A stretch of DNA of 6,447 nucleotides, from NCBI GenBank assembly GCA_937928195.1, contig CALEYZ010000035.1:1-6447 (forward strand). Reading direction: 5' to 3'. Under the pieces are notes generated by a model. The model made no database searches and was not told the origin of the DNA. It was given only the letters and a program-made list of their open reading frames with translations. Shown one piece after another: positions 6,123-6,447 of this stretch (its first letter is position 1; the number at the start of each line of letters is the position of its first letter). The position numbers were made by a program, and so were the translations under genes. The stretch is from an uncultured Limnohabitans sp. GTDB taxonomy: Bacteria; Pseudomonadota; Gammaproteobacteria; Burkholderiales; Burkholderiaceae_C.

Positions 6123-6447
6123 ATGTTGTCCTGGGACGATTCATCTAAACCTGCATTGCAACCTGCAATGCCAAGCTTTCCCCCAAGCGGTCCATCTGCC
6201 GACCGCTTCGCCGATCTGTCTTCATTCAACACACCCGCATCGACATCCGCGCCTTCTACAGCGGCACAAGCCACGGCAGCACCTGCTGCAGCGCGTCGCG
6301 TCAACGCCGCCGACAAGCGCATCATCAACGGCCAGACTGACGTCAACCAGTTGGTGCCTTTCAAATACAAATGGGCCTGGGAAAAGTACCTTGCCACTTG
6401 CGCCAACCACTGGATGCCGCAAGAAGTGAACATGACACGCGACATCG
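6123..6447 (+). CDS. nrdB: Ribonucleoside-diphosphate reductase beta (small) subunit NrdB, N-terminal 108 residues (3' end outside window)
   Basis: NrdB is the ferritin-like diiron subunit that makes the tyrosyl radical used by NrdA. Only the first 108 codons are inside the window. Residues 1-58 are a Ser/Ala/Pro/Thr-rich, probably disordered extension. The core begins around RRVNAADKRIINGQTDVNQL (from 58) and goes on with PFKYKWAWEKY and HWMPQEVNMTRDI, which aligns with the region before the first iron ligand of class I beta subunits. Ligands and radical tyrosine lie past the edge, so activity cannot be judged here. The ATG at 6123 is preceded by GGAAA (6113-6117) with a five-base gap, a fair ribosome binding site. 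The gene lies 159 bases after nrdA on the same strand, and no strong terminator is seen between them, so co-transcription is likely although the gap is long enough for extra control. Confidence 0.95.
   Translation, partial: MLSWDDSSKPALQPAMPSFPPSGPSADRFADLSSFNTPASTSAPSTAAQATAAPAAARRVNAADKRIINGQTDVNQLVPFKYKWAWEKYLATCANHWMPQEVNMTRDI
6153..6171 (+). repeat. Perfect 8-bp hairpin inside the start of nrdB
   Basis: GCATTGCA (6153-6160) and TGCAATGC (6164-6171) are perfect complements around an ACC loop, beginning 30 bases after the A of the nrdB start codon. It lies within coding sequence for the variable N-terminal extension. Its arms share the AATGC/GCATT core with elements at 6021-6028 and 6070-6082. 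Such a stem close to the start could slow or tune early translation; that is inference. Confidence 0.55.

Overview
The window reads as ordinary chromosomal DNA of a betaproteobacterium. The moderately GC-rich composition, the protein sequences and the gene order (ffh, divergent ypjD-like gene, PP0621 family gene, ampD, then nrdA-nrdB) best fit the Burkholderiales, probably Comamonadaceae-like freshwater bacteria. That placement is inference from family resemblance; no database was searched. There is no sign of phage, insertion sequence, tRNA, rRNA or CRISPR.

Layout. Positions 1-842, minus strand: 5' part of ffh, the signal recognition particle GTPase, running off the left edge. Positions 843-920: short divergent intergenic region. 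Positions 921-2570, plus strand: a tightly packed three-gene run made of a YpjD-type cytochrome c assembly (CcsA/HemX-like) membrane protein, a small PP0621 family protein starting on TTG inside a TTGA overlap, and ampD. The run closes with a rho-independent terminator at 2603-2624, preceded by two A/T palindromes. Positions 2625-2864 hold no gene.

Positions 2865-2912 form a clear regulatory block: two NrdR-box-like sequences one 32-bp step apart, the second lying over the -10 of a good sigma70 promoter. It leads to nrdA (3051-5963), a 970-residue class Ia ribonucleotide reductase large subunit with two N-terminal ATP-cone regions, and, after a 159-base gap, to nrdB (from 6123, cut by the right edge). 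NrdA and NrdB together make deoxyribonucleotides, so the block is a dNTP supply operon under probable NrdR control.

The genes themselves are housekeeping. The least explained sequence is the nrdA-nrdB gap and the first bases of nrdB, which carry a bulged 13-bp hairpin and several interlocking copies of an AATGCAA/TTGCATT-type element able to form alternative RNA pairings. No new defence or mobile system was found.
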